Assembly: GCA_036378495.1 (NCBI GenBank)
Contig: DASUWI010000024.1
Span: 1-15,749, forward strand
Source of the DNA: JAFALX01 sp036378495
GTDB taxonomy: Bacteria > Chloroflexota > Dormibacteria > Aeolococcales > Aeolococcaceae
Direction of reading: 5' to 3'
Length of the DNA stretch: 15,749 nt
In this document: positions 1-7,008 of the stretch, piece after piece
Layout of the letters: every line of letters starts with the position of its first letter
How positions within the stretch are numbered: position 1 is the first letter of the stretch
Made by a program: the position numbers and the translations under genes
Notes under the pieces: model-generated
Told to the model about the DNA's origin: nothing
The model's database searches: none
What the model saw: only the letters and a program-made list of their open reading frames with translations

Positions 1-675
1 GGCGCCGAGCCGGCCGTTCTGCGTGGGTGTGGGCCCGCCCACCCACACGCAGTAGCACTGGGTGGGGTTGCCCGGCGGCGAATACGCGGACGTCGCCGAC
101 TGGCACTCACCCACCAGCGGCACGCTGTTCTGCTGCACGTACGGCACCATCTGCTCGTCCGTCAGCGGCGCGCATTCGCCGACGAATGCGAACACCTTGT
201 CGTCCTCCCAGAGCTGGCGATACTGCGATGCGCCCAGGTCGGGGTTGCCCTGATCGTCGAGGATGCTGCCGCCGTCGATGTCGATCTTGCAGCCGTTGAC
301 GCCGCCCGAGGCGTTGACTGACTTCTCCCACGCCACCAGAGCGTGCGCCATGGTGATGGAGCGGCCAGGGCCCGTCTGCGTGATGATCGAGCCCAGATGG
401 ATGACGCCGTTCTGGCACGCCTGCCGCGTCAGCGTGGACGCGGGCGGCACACCACGGCCGGTGCCGCTCGGGGCCGAGGTGGCAGCGGGAGCCGGCGACG
501 CCGCCGGTGCGGGGGTCGTCCCCGCCGTCCCGGCTGATCCGGCGCTCACCTGGACCACCTGCCTCGACCCCGGCGTGCCCGGCGCGTACATGCCGGCCAT
601 CATCACGCCGCTGATCAACGCGGTGCCTGCCACGGCGGCGATGAGCGTCAGCGTGAAGGTGCGGTCGCCGGGCAT
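1..675 (-). CDS. Branched-chain amino acid-type ABC transporter substrate-binding protein, 3' end missing (LivJ-like)
   Basis: This is the extracytoplasmic solute receptor of the importer encoded just upstream. The frame is open from the ATG at 675 to the left edge (225 codons), so the C-terminal part is missing. Residues 6-28 are a hydrophobic signal or anchor segment, and 30-75 are an Ala/Pro/Ser/Gly-rich linker. From about residue 86 the Peripla_BP_6 fold begins, with NGVIHLGSIITQTGPG followed by a helix ending in NASGGVNGCKI, which matches the family's usual 'NA.GGVNG.KI' turn. There is no lipobox cysteine after the hydrophobic segment; the first Cys is residue 87, in the folded domain. 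Cys 87, 129, 168, 191, 207 and 209 suggest disulfides. The start overlaps the previous stop by one base (TGATG), indicating translational coupling. The ligand cannot be read from the sequence; Liv-type receptors bind amino acids, amides, urea or other small organics. Confidence 0.88.
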   Translation of the reverse strand, partial: MPGDRTFTLTLIAAVAGTALISGVMMAGMYAPGTPGSRQVVQVSAGSAGTAGTTPAPAASPAPAATSAPSGTGRGVPPASTLTRQACQNGVIHLGSIITQTGPGRSITMAHALVAWEKSVNASGGVNGCKIDIDGGSILDDQGNPDLGASQYRQLWEDDKVFAFVGECAPLTDEQMVPYVQQNSVPLVGECQSATSAYSPPGNPTQCYCVWVGGPTPTQNGRLGA

Positions 676-2276
676 CAGGGCATGTCCACGAAGCTTTCCG
701 GCGGCGGACCCGGGATGCGGGCACGCAGCGCCGCGCGCCGGCGGACGAACAGCACGGTCAGCAGCAGCGCCTCGAGCAGGCCTGCGAGCGCGACCACGGG
801 CCATCGGATCGAGGCGGGGATGCCGGGCACCGTCAGGGTGGCCGACACGGGCCTGGTGCCGGGCGTCCCGGGACTGCCGGGTGTGCCGGTTCCGGCGGAG
901 CCGGTGACCGGGGCGCCCTCGATCGGAGCGCCCCCGCCGGTCCCGACCCCACCCGAGAACGCCGGCTCCGGTGACGCGGTGAAGCCGTACGTGGTGCTGT
1001 CCAGGCTGCCGAACTGGAGCGTGTAGGTGGCCGGCGCCGAGGTGATCGGCAGCCCGCCGCCCGGGCCCGTCGGGACCAGCGACGGCAGGCACTGCAGGAT
1101 CTGCTGCGGGTTGGTGAGGCAGGGCGGCGGCCCGGTGGGGATCGAGGTGGGCACCGGGATGGTCGTCTGCATCGACAGCGTCGCCGCCGTGAGGGTGCTC
1201 GTCATCTCGTTGTTGTGCGAGGAGAGGGCGCTGGTCGTCGACGTGCCGCTGAGGCCGAGCGACTCGAGCGAGACCGGCAGGCCGTTCAGCGGCGGCGGCA
1301 GGGGCAGAGCCGGGAGCTGGGGCACCGCCACGCTGGCCAGCGACGAGGGCACGGAGACCGTCGAGCCGGTGGGGCTGAGGTCGGTGGTGATGGCCTGGCC
1401 GCCGCTCATCTGGGTCACGCTCACCCCATCGAGATGGAGGGCCGGCGTCGACGTGGCGGTGCGTCCCCGGAGCGCGCGCTCGGTGTGCAGCGACGCCGTC
1501 AGGGAGTTGATATGGAACGAGTAGCCCGCGCCCGGTGGCGCGATCGTGACGTCACCGAGCGTGCAGCTGACATCGTTGGTCACCGAGGACGATCCCACCT
1601 GCGACTGTGCGTGCGCGGCGATGCGACCCACACTCACGCCGAGCAGCGACACCGAGAGCGCCGATCCGGCGCCGGCGTCGGCCGACGCCGACTGCGGTCC
1701 GGCCCGTGCGGAGCCGGCCGTCCCGTCGAGGCTGAGCAGGCCGCTGGGGTCGTCGACCGCGAGGTTGCTCGCGCCCAGGTACGTCGCCTGCTGGTCGGAC
1801 GCCGAGCCGGGCTGCGGGTAGGTGGCACTGGCATGCTCGATGGGGAACTCGAGCGTTCGGTTGAAGGGATTGAGCGCCTGCACGACGGCGTTGCCGGGGT
1901 CGCCCGGCACCGGCAGCGGCGACTGGGCCAACGCCGAGTCGATGCCGCTCGCCAGCGTTCCCTCCTCGCGGGGCACGGTGAGGCCGGCGAGCGCGTCCAC
2001 TGAGTCTCCGGGGTCGACGGGCGCGGCGAGCGCGCTCGCCTGCCCCTCGCTGATCGTCGATGTGGCCCGCGGCAGGCGAATGTCCGGCTCGACCACGAAG
2101 CTGTAGCCGGCGATGTTGACTGTGAGCTCGACGCAGGAGGCGTCGCCACTGGCGATGTAGGCGTCGAACGGTATCGCCGGCGAGGTCGCGGCGCGAGCCG
2201 TGCTGGGCGCCGGCGCGGCGCTGAGCGCGAGCACCGGAGCCAGCCCGAACGCAAGGAGCAGGCGGCGGCGGCTCAC
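675..2276 (-). CDS. Membrane-anchored extracytoplasmic protein of unknown function, coupled to the Liv transporter genes
   Basis: I do not recognise this 533-residue protein. It begins with a signal peptide (VSRRRLLLAFGLAPVLALSA, likely cut near TARA-AT at about residue 28). It then has a long Ser/Thr/Gly/Ala/Pro-rich region with alternating hydrophobic stretches that look beta-rich, only four cysteines, and a Pro/Gly-rich stalk (about 440-485). It ends with one membrane span (about 492-511) followed by RRRAALRAR. This is a type I topology with a large outer domain and a short cytoplasmic tail. I chose the GTG at 2276: AGGAG lies 5 nt upstream and the start forms a GTGA overlap with the livF stop. 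A GTG at 2282 adds two residues but would leave no room for the ribosome site. Lying between the ATPase and the receptor gene, with overlaps on both sides, it is probably an accessory part of the importer. That is inference. Confidence 0.8.
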   Translation of the reverse strand: MSRRRLLLAFGLAPVLALSAAPAPSTARAATSPAIPFDAYIASGDASCVELTVNIAGYSFVVEPDIRLPRATSTISEGQASALAAPVDPGDSVDALAGLTVPREEGTLASGIDSALAQSPLPVPGDPGNAVVQALNPFNRTLEFPIEHASATYPQPGSASDQQATYLGASNLAVDDPSGLLSLDGTAGSARAGPQSASADAGAGSALSVSLLGVSVGRIAAHAQSQVGSSSVTNDVSCTLGDVTIAPPGAGYSFHINSLTASLHTERALRGRTATSTPALHLDGVSVTQMSGGQAITTDLSPTGSTVSVPSSLASVAVPQLPALPLPPPLNGLPVSLESLGLSGTSTTSALSSHNNEMTSTLTAATLSMQTTIPVPTSIPTGPPPCLTNPQQILQCLPSLVPTGPGGGLPITSAPATYTLQFGSLDSTTYGFTASPEPAFSGGVGTGGGAPIEGAPVTGSAGTGTPGSPGTPGTRPVSATLTVPGIPASIRWPVVALAGLLEALLLTVLFVRRRAALRARIPGPPPESFVDMP

Positions 2277-3124
2277 TGCCACTCCTCGCGATGCGCGCTC
2301 GCGTGCTGCTCGGCCAGCTCGGCGATCAGCTTGCCCACCGGGATGCCGCGCGCCTGGGCCAGGGTCTGCAGCGCGCGCCGGTCGCGGGTGGACAGCGGCA
2401 GCCCGACCATCTCCACCTCGACGCGGTCGAGGTCGCCCCCACCTGCTCCCTGGGTCACCGCGGGTGCGCTCACCTCCTCGGCCGGCACCTGGTGTCCGGC
2501 GCGAAGTCCGATCAGCCGCCCATCCAGGGAGCGCAGGTCCTCGGTGGGCCGCTCCGCGGCGACGAGGACGGCGACGCCCTGGTCGCGAAGCTCGCCGAGC
2601 AGCGTGATCACCGCCCTCGCGGTGACCGGCGAGAGGCCCAGCAGCGGCTCGTCGAGGAGCAGCAGTCGCGGCTCGGCGAAGACGCCGCGGGCGATCGCCA
2701 GCTGGCGCTGCTCACCGCCGCTGAGCGACGCCGCCCCCTGCCGGTGGCGCGCTTGGAGGAGCGGAAAGAGCTGGCCGAGGCGCTCCCGGCGCGCCCCGCC
2801 GGCCGAGCGCGGCTCGGCGAGCATCAGGTTCTCGCCAACCGTCAGGCTGGGAAAGAACCCGCCGCCGGCGGGCACGTGCACGATGCCGCGGCGCGCCCGC
2901 GCATCCCAGGGCAGGCGCGAGATGGACGCTCCGTCGAATCGGACCGCGCCGGCGTTCGGCCGCACCAGCCCGGCGATGAGACGCATCAGCGTGGTCTTGC
3001 CCGCGCCCAGGGCACCCACCACGCCAACGATCTCGCCGTCCGAGAGCTCGAGGCTGACGCCGCTCAGGGCGCGCACGCGCCCGAAGCTGACGTCACAGCG
3101 CTCAAGCGACAGCAGCGGAGGCAC
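2273..3124 (-). CDS. livF: ABC transporter ATP-binding protein, LivF-like, with divergent Q- and H-loops and a C-terminal extension
   Basis: One of two ATPases that energise the Liv-type importer at the inner membrane face. Residues 5-215 are an ABC domain with Walker A GALGAGKTT (37-45), signature LSGGEQRQL (134-142) and Walker B LLLLDEP (154-160). The Q-loop reads VPAGGGFFPSLTV, with Ala86 where Gln or Glu is usual. The switch region reads VLVAAERP, with Arg192 at the usual His/Gln place. LivF proteins normally end near 235 residues; this one has 283. The extra segment, 233-283, reads like a ribbon-helix-helix module: a short strand ending GLPLS, helix DRRALQTLAQARG, then helix IPVGKLIAELAEQH. 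The GTG start at 3124 overlaps the end of livG by 23 bases and has no clear ribosome site, so coupling is likely. The LivF rather than LivG assignment rests on operon order and ABC sequence style. Confidence 0.88.
   Translation of the reverse strand: MPPLLSLERCDVSFGRVRALSGVSLELSDGEIVGVVGALGAGKTTLMRLIAGLVRPNAGAVRFDGASISRLPWDARARRGIVHVPAGGGFFPSLTVGENLMLAEPRSAGGARRERLGQLFPLLQARHRQGAASLSGGEQRQLAIARGVFAEPRLLLLDEPLLGLSPVTARAVITLLGELRDQGVAVLVAAERPTEDLRSLDGRLIGLRAGHQVPAEEVSAPAVTQGAGGGDLDRVEVEMVGLPLSTRDRRALQTLAQARGIPVGKLIAELAEQHASAHREEWQ
2282..2286 (-). promoter_or_regulatory. Ribosome binding site of the membrane-anchored surface protein
   Basis: AGGAG on the minus strand, 5 nt before the GTG at 2276 and inside the last codons of livF. 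It favours 2276 over the in-frame GTG at 2282, which would overlap this site. Confidence 0.65.
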
Positions 3125-3884
3125 CGATCGCCCGTCCCAGGTAGATCTCGTGCAGCAGCGGGCTGCGCCGGATGGCCGCCGGGGTCCCCCGGGCCATCAC
3201 GCGTCCCCCGCCGAGAATGTAGATGAAGTCACAGTTGGCAAGAACGAACTCGACATCGTGCTCGATGAGCAGCACGCCGACACCGGCTCGCGCCTGGCGG
3301 CCGATCAGCTGCGCCAGGCGGCGGAGCATGTCGGACTCCATGCCGGAGCCCGCCTCGTCGAGCATCAGCAGCGAGGGCTGCATGCACAGTGCTCGGGCCA
3401 CCTCCACCAAGCGCCGCGTGCCCAACGGCAGCGCGGCCACCGGGACGTCGTGCTGCAGCGTGAGCCCGAGGGAGTCGAGCACGCGCGTCACCTCGCGCCG
3501 CGCCAGCACCTCGGCCTTCCGGCTGCGCGGCAGGCGCAGGCCGTCGGAGAACACGCCGGTGCGCTGCCGCCCCTGACACCCCAGGAGCACGTTCTCGGTC
3601 ACCGTCAGCGAGGGCAGCAGCTCCACCGACTGAAACGTGCGCGCGACGCCGAGACGCGCCCGCTGGTCGGCGGGGACCGCGGTGATGTCGGCGCCGGCGA
3701 ACCGGATCGCGCCGCGTCCGGGTCGCTCGACGCCCGCGATGACGTCGAGCAGCGTCGTCTTGCCCGCGCCGTTTGGGCCAAGGATGCCTACAACTTCACC
3801 GCGGCTGACGGAGAGCGAGACACCGTCGAGCAACGTGACCCGGCCGAAGCGCACGGTGACGTCACGGACCTCGAGATGCGCCAC
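3102..3884 (-). CDS. livG: ABC transporter ATP-binding protein LivG
   Basis: This is the second ATPase of the importer, 260 residues, the normal LivG length. All ABC motifs are intact: Walker A GPNGAGKTT (36-44), Q-loop in RTFQSVELLPSLTV (Gln85), a LivG-type signature LPLGTRRLVEVARAL (152-166), Walker B LLMLDE (172-177) and switch His209 in LLIEHD. The C-terminus, GRVMARGTPAAIRRSPLLHEIYLG, is the usual LivG ending. The open frame extends far upstream inside the permease gene, so the start matters. I chose the GTG at 3884 because GAGGA (3893-3897) lies 8 nt upstream and the protein then begins directly with HLEVRDVTVRFG. The gap to the permease stop is 11 bases, and the ribosome site overlaps that stop codon. 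Because LivF has odd Q- and H-loops, this subunit may carry the better-conserved ATP site. Confidence 0.95.
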   Translation of the reverse strand: MAHLEVRDVTVRFGRVTLLDGVSLSVSRGEVVGILGPNGAGKTTLLDVIAGVERPGRGAIRFAGADITAVPADQRARLGVARTFQSVELLPSLTVTENVLLGCQGRQRTGVFSDGLRLPRSRKAEVLARREVTRVLDSLGLTLQHDVPVAALPLGTRRLVEVARALCMQPSLLMLDEAGSGMESDMLRRLAQLIGRQARAGVGVLLIEHDVEFVLANCDFIYILGGGRVMARGTPAAIRRSPLLHEIYLGRAIGASAAVA

Positions 3885-3892
3885 GGGCCCTG

Positions 3893-3897
3893 TCCTC
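3893..3897 (-). promoter_or_regulatory. Ribosome binding site of livG
   Basis: GAGGA on the minus strand, 8 nt before the GTG at 3884. It decides that start, because the frame is open for hundreds of bases further upstream. It overlaps the stop codon of the permease gene (3896-3898), as expected for coupled translation. Confidence 0.7.
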
Positions 3898-5848
3898 AGC
3901 TCACCGGCGCCGCCGAGGCGCTGTTGAGTCCCAGCTGCCGGCGCGTCCACCGCGAGACGAAAGCCTCGCCCCGCAGCAGCGGGCGGCTCAGGCCCGACGG
4001 GAAGGCGATCACCTGCACCAGCAGGAGCACCCCCAGCAGGATGCCGGACGCGTCGCCGGGGTCGGCCAGCCCGCTGAGGCCGGGGAGGCCGCTGACGAAG
4101 CTCGGGCCCGTCGCCTGGAGCAGGCCGCCGATCACCGCGCCGGCCGCGCTGCCAAGGCCGCCGACGACGCCCGAGGCCAGCAGCGCGATCGAGTTGAAAG
4201 GGCCGAAGCTGGCGGCAGCGGCCACGCCGCCGGTCCCCGCGTACAGCACCCCGGCGATCGCAGCGATGAATGCGCTCAGCGAGAACGCCATCACCCGAAC
4301 CCCGGCGACGCTGATGCCCACCGAGCGCGCCGCGGCCTCGGAGTCGCGGACGGCGAGGAGCACGCGTCCGGTCCGCCGGTTGCGCAGCGCGGCGACGAAC
4401 GCGATCAGCACGGCCAGGACCGCGAAGACGAACCACGTGTAGCGGACCGGGTCGTGCAGTGCGTCGGGGCGGTCCAGCGTCATGCTGCCCAGACCGCCGC
4501 CGTTCACGGTGGCGTTGAGCACGAGCCCCGTGATCACCGCTCCGGTGCCGAGCGTGACCACGGCGGTCATCACACCCCGGGCCCGCAGCGTGATCAACCC
4601 GGTGACCGCGCCGAAGGGAACGGCGATCAGCCCGGCGACGGGCAGCGCCAGCCAGTACGACATGTGCGCGTCGCGCAGCAGGTGGGCGGCAGCGAAGGCG
4701 CCCACGCCCATGTAGCTGGCCTGGGCCAGCGAGAACTGGCCGCCCAGACCGGTGACCACGACCAGGCTGAGGATGGCGATGGCATAGGCCCCGCCGATGG
4801 TCACCAGGTACAGCGTCGAGGCGTGCAGCGTCAGCGGGACGATGAGCGCGAGCAGCCCCAGCGCGACCAGGAAGACGGCGCGTCCGGCGGGGTCCGCCTG
4901 CACCCGCGGCTCGGCACGGTTTGGTGTCTGCCCGCTGGGCTCCCGAGGCCGGCGCCGCCAGATGAGGAGCGCGCCGATCATCCAGAGCAGCGCGACGCCG
5001 TCCTGGATGTCGGTCAGGTTGATCCAGGTCGGGGGGCTGGCCGCCGTGATGTGCTCGAGGATGGCCCGGGTCAGCGCCGTGAGAACGCCGATGCCGACGC
5101 CGCCGAGCAGCGTGGGCAGCAGATGCTGCAGGCGGCCGGTGAGCGCTGCGGCCAGCGCCTGGATCACCAGCAGCGTGAGGATGAAGCTGTTGAGCCCGAG
5201 GCTCGGCGACAGCAGGATGCCGGCGATCGCCGCCACGGCGCCGCCCAGCGCCCAGCACACACTGCCCACCCACTGCACACGGATGCCGCCAAGCCCCGCC
5301 ACCTCGCGGTCGTCGGCGACGGCCCGGATCGCTGTGCCGAGCCGGGTGCGCTGGTAGAACATACCGAGCCCGACGGCCAGCACCAGCGCAACCAGCGCCA
5401 CACCGATGGAGTCGTTGCTGACGACCACGGGGCCGATCCGGTGGCCACCGGCGCCGAACAGCGAGGGCGTGCTCCGGGTGGTGGCGCCCCAGGCCAGCTG
5501 CGCGAGGCTGACCAGGATGTACAGCACACCCAGCGTCGCGGTCATCCGTACCACCGGCGGGCGCCCCACCAGGGGACGCATGGCGAAGCGATCCACCAGC
5601 ACGCCCAGCGCCGCGCCGGCGGCGACGCCGACCACGGCGCCGAGCAGCAGCGATCGAGCCGGGTGAATGCCGGTGGCTCCCGCCACTCCCACGGCGATGT
5701 AGGTGGCGAACATCGCCATGGCGCCCTGGGCGAGGTTGAGCACCCCCGAACCGCGGTGGATCGTGACGATGCCTGCGCCGAGCAGTGCGATGGCCCCGCC
5801 TTGCGCCAGCCCGAACACGAGGGCGCCGAGCAGGAGGCCCGCGGTCAT
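3896..5848 (-). CDS. livHM: Fused LivH-LivM permease of a branched-chain amino acid-type ABC importer
   Basis: This single 650-residue protein contains both membrane subunits of the importer. Residues 1-297 are LivH-like: the motif GVLNLAQGAMAMFATY (35-50) matches the family's 'NFAQG.' loop, and RLGTAIRAVADD (169-180) is the coupling helix that meets an ATPase. Residues 298-325 are a charged hydrophilic linker (RRRPREPSGQTPN...). Residues 326-640 are LivM-like, with TGLGGQFSLAQASYMGVGAF (366-385) and a second coupling helix, RVLLAVRDSEAAARSVGIS. Numerous hydrophobic spans cover both halves. The frame is continuous and both coupling helices are present, so this is a fusion and not a frameshift artefact. 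The ATG at 5848 starts on the family N-terminus, but the ribosome site is weak. It is the first gene of the operon and lies 9 bases from the start of a divergent small gene. Confidence 0.94.
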   Translation of the reverse strand: MTAGLLLGALVFGLAQGGAIALLGAGIVTIHRGSGVLNLAQGAMAMFATYIAVGVAGATGIHPARSLLLGAVVGVAAGAALGVLVDRFAMRPLVGRPPVVRMTATLGVLYILVSLAQLAWGATTRSTPSLFGAGGHRIGPVVVSNDSIGVALVALVLAVGLGMFYQRTRLGTAIRAVADDREVAGLGGIRVQWVGSVCWALGGAVAAIAGILLSPSLGLNSFILTLLVIQALAAALTGRLQHLLPTLLGGVGIGVLTALTRAILEHITAASPPTWINLTDIQDGVALLWMIGALLIWRRRPREPSGQTPNRAEPRVQADPAGRAVFLVALGLLALIVPLTLHASTLYLVTIGGAYAIAILSLVVVTGLGGQFSLAQASYMGVGAFAAAHLLRDAHMSYWLALPVAGLIAVPFGAVTGLITLRARGVMTAVVTLGTGAVITGLVLNATVNGGGLGSMTLDRPDALHDPVRYTWFVFAVLAVLIAFVAALRNRRTGRVLLAVRDSEAAARSVGISVAGVRVMAFSLSAFIAAIAGVLYAGTGGVAAAASFGPFNSIALLASGVVGGLGSAAGAVIGGLLQATGPSFVSGLPGLSGLADPGDASGILLGVLLLVQVIAFPSGLSRPLLRGEAFVSRWTRRQLGLNSASAAPVS

Positions 5849-5857
5849 GATGGAGTC

Positions 5858-6022
5858 ATGCGCCTGCGTCGCTCGATCGACGGCGAACTGGGCCCGCCGC
5901 TCGAGCGTGGGCCGATCCCGTTCATCCCTCCGCGGTGGCGGCTAGCAGCGGTCGTGGCCACGGTTGTCCTGTGCGCGGCCATCTTCATCACTGCTCTCGT
6001 CATCGGACTGCATCGCACGTGA
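5858..6022 (+). CDS. Small single-span membrane protein, unknown function
   Basis: A 54-residue protein that I cannot assign to a family. Residues 1-27 are charged and Pro-rich (MRLRRSIDGELGPPLERG then PIPFIPPRWR), residues 28-50 form one clear hydrophobic span, and the tail is HRT. Basic residues precede the span, so the N-terminus is probably cytoplasmic. Codons are strongly G/C-ending, like neighbouring genes, which supports real coding; the opposite-strand frame here gives Arg/His-rich nonsense. The ATG at 5858 is the only good start; GGAG lies only 2 nt upstream, which is short. Its start codon is 9 bases from that of the divergent permease gene, so any promoter must lie inside livHM. 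It could be a small partner of the importer, but nothing in the sequence shows that. Confidence 0.55.
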   Translation: MRLRRSIDGELGPPLERGPIPFIPPRWRLAAVVATVVLCAAIFITALVIGLHRT

Positions 6023-6040
6023 CCCCTGGGGGTCGGGACC
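6021..6040. repeat. Two overlapping short hairpins at the end of the small membrane gene
   Basis: GACCCC-TG-GGGGTC (6021-6034) and GGGTC-GG-GACCC (6029-6040) share bases and cannot both form. The first begins inside the stop codon of the small gene. No T-run follows, so termination is only a possibility. Confidence 0.4.
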
Positions 6041-6070
6041 CTGAATGCTTTCCTGGAGTAAACGGTTTGC

Positions 6071-6093
6071 CTTCGGCAATCATTGTGCCGAAG
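6071..6093. terminator. Hairpin between convergent genes, possible terminator without a T-run
   Basis: CTTCGGCA (6071-6078) and TGCCGAAG (6086-6093) are perfect inverted copies around a 7-nt loop. The hairpin lies between the 3' ends of the small membrane gene and the degV-type gene, where a bidirectional terminator would be expected. Neither strand has a T-tract after it, so it is not a textbook intrinsic terminator. Confidence 0.4.
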
Positions 6094-6123
6094 CCAAGGC
6101 AGCACCGCCAGGAGCGCGGCGCG

Positions 6124-6993
6124 CTACTGGGCTGGCTCTGACCCGTCGAGCGGCAGTGCCGCGAAGCCAAACGCGCCGGGCCCCGTGTACGCCCCGCCCA
6201 CGGGGCTGAGCTCGACCACCTCGGCGCGGCCCACCCTGGTGGCGTCCTGCAAACGCTGTGCCAGGACCGCCGCCTCCTCGCGAGCGTCGGCATGGAAGAC
6301 CAGCAGCCACTGCGGAATGGAATCCAGCTGCTCCACCGCCACCCGCTCCAAGGCATCAAGCGCGCCCGAGACAGTCCGCGTCAGGGCGACTCTGTCGGGG
6401 GTGCCGCCCTCCAGGCGGAACACCGGGCGCACGTGCAGGGAGTTGGAGATCCCGGCGATCAACGAGTTCACGCGGCCGCTGCGCGCCACGTACGTCAGCG
6501 TCGAGAGTGACCCGAAGAGCCGCACATCGCCGGCCGCGGCCCGCACCCGCGCGAGCACGTCATCGAGCCCTGCGCCGGCCGCGCAGACCTCGGCCACCGC
6601 CCGTGCCACGAGCGCCAGCCCGCCGATGGCGGTGGGCGTCTCCACCACGGTGACGCGCCGGCCTCCTGCGGCCTCGGACTCCATCTCCGCGGCAACCGTC
6701 GCCGAGCGGTACATGCCGCTCCACCGCGCGGGGATGGTCAGACACACCACGTGCTCGGCGTCGAGGCGGCGTATGGCGTCGAGGTACTCGCCGGGCGCGG
6801 GCGTCGACGTTGTCGGGCTGCCACCGTTGCGGAGCTCGCGATAGAACGCCGCGTACGAGTCGGTGTGGCCGTCGTCGACGAACTCGCGGCCGTCGATGTG
6901 AATGCGCAGCGGCACCACGGCGAGACCGCGGCCGAGATCCTCGATCATGGCGGCGCTGCCGTCCACCACGAGCCCGCACGGGCGGGCGCTCAC
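6124..6993 (-). CDS. DegV family (FakB-like) fatty-acid-binding protein
   Basis: DegV/FakB proteins hold a fatty acid and present it to the kinase FakA, which makes acyl-phosphate. This 289-residue protein has the family length and landmarks: an N-terminal strand GLVVDGSAAM (the usual 'VTDSTADL' place), TSTPAPGEYLDAI (family 'TSQPSPGDF'), LTIPARWSGMYRSA (family 'SS.LSGTYQSA'), VVETPTAIGGLAL, and GRVNSLIAGISNSLHVRPVFRLEGG near residue 195 (family 'GR.......L.IKPIL...G'). I chose the GTG at 6993 because GGGAGG (7000-7005) lies 6 nt upstream; the GTG at 6996 is the alternative. The open frame runs 36 codons further upstream but gives a low-complexity, unfamily-like N-terminus. No FakA kinase is in the window. 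The gene is divergent from plsY. Confidence 0.88.
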   Translation of the reverse strand: MSARPCGLVVDGSAAMIEDLGRGLAVVPLRIHIDGREFVDDGHTDSYAAFYRELRNGGSPTTSTPAPGEYLDAIRRLDAEHVVCLTIPARWSGMYRSATVAAEMESEAAGGRRVTVVETPTAIGGLALVARAVAEVCAAGAGLDDVLARVRAAAGDVRLFGSLSTLTYVARSGRVNSLIAGISNSLHVRPVFRLEGGTPDRVALTRTVSGALDALERVAVEQLDSIPQWLLVFHADAREEAAVLAQRLQDATRVGRAEVVELSPVGGAYTGPGAFGFAALPLDGSEPAQ

Positions 6994-6999
6994 CACTCC

Positions 7000-7005
7000 C
7001 CTCCC
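7000..7005 (-). promoter_or_regulatory. Ribosome binding site of the DegV family gene
   Basis: GGGAGG on the minus strand, 6 nt before the GTG at 6993 and 3 nt before the GTG at 6996. It rules out the upstream part of the open frame as coding. Confidence 0.65.
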
Positions 7006-7008
7006 GTC

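Noticed and set aside
2331..4442. A 703-codon plus-strand open frame opposite livF and livG
   Set aside because: The translation is Arg/Pro/Ser-rich without domains, and it lies antisense to two intact ATPase genes. It is a high-GC shadow frame.
3885..5273. A long minus-strand open frame running upstream of livG through the permease gene
   Set aside because: Only the part from 3884 encodes LivG. The upstream part is Arg/Ala/Gly-rich low-complexity sequence lying in another frame of the fused permease, which has clear LivH and LivM motifs.
4454..5857. Long plus-strand open frame upstream of the small membrane gene
   Set aside because: It is antisense to the permease gene and Gln/His/Arg-rich. 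Only the last 54 codons, from 5858, look like a protein.
5845..6105. Minus-strand frame of 86 codons ending in an ATGA overlap with the permease start
   Set aside because: The overlap looks like coupling, but the translation is Arg/His/Ser-rich nonsense, while the opposite frame encodes a tidy single-span membrane protein.
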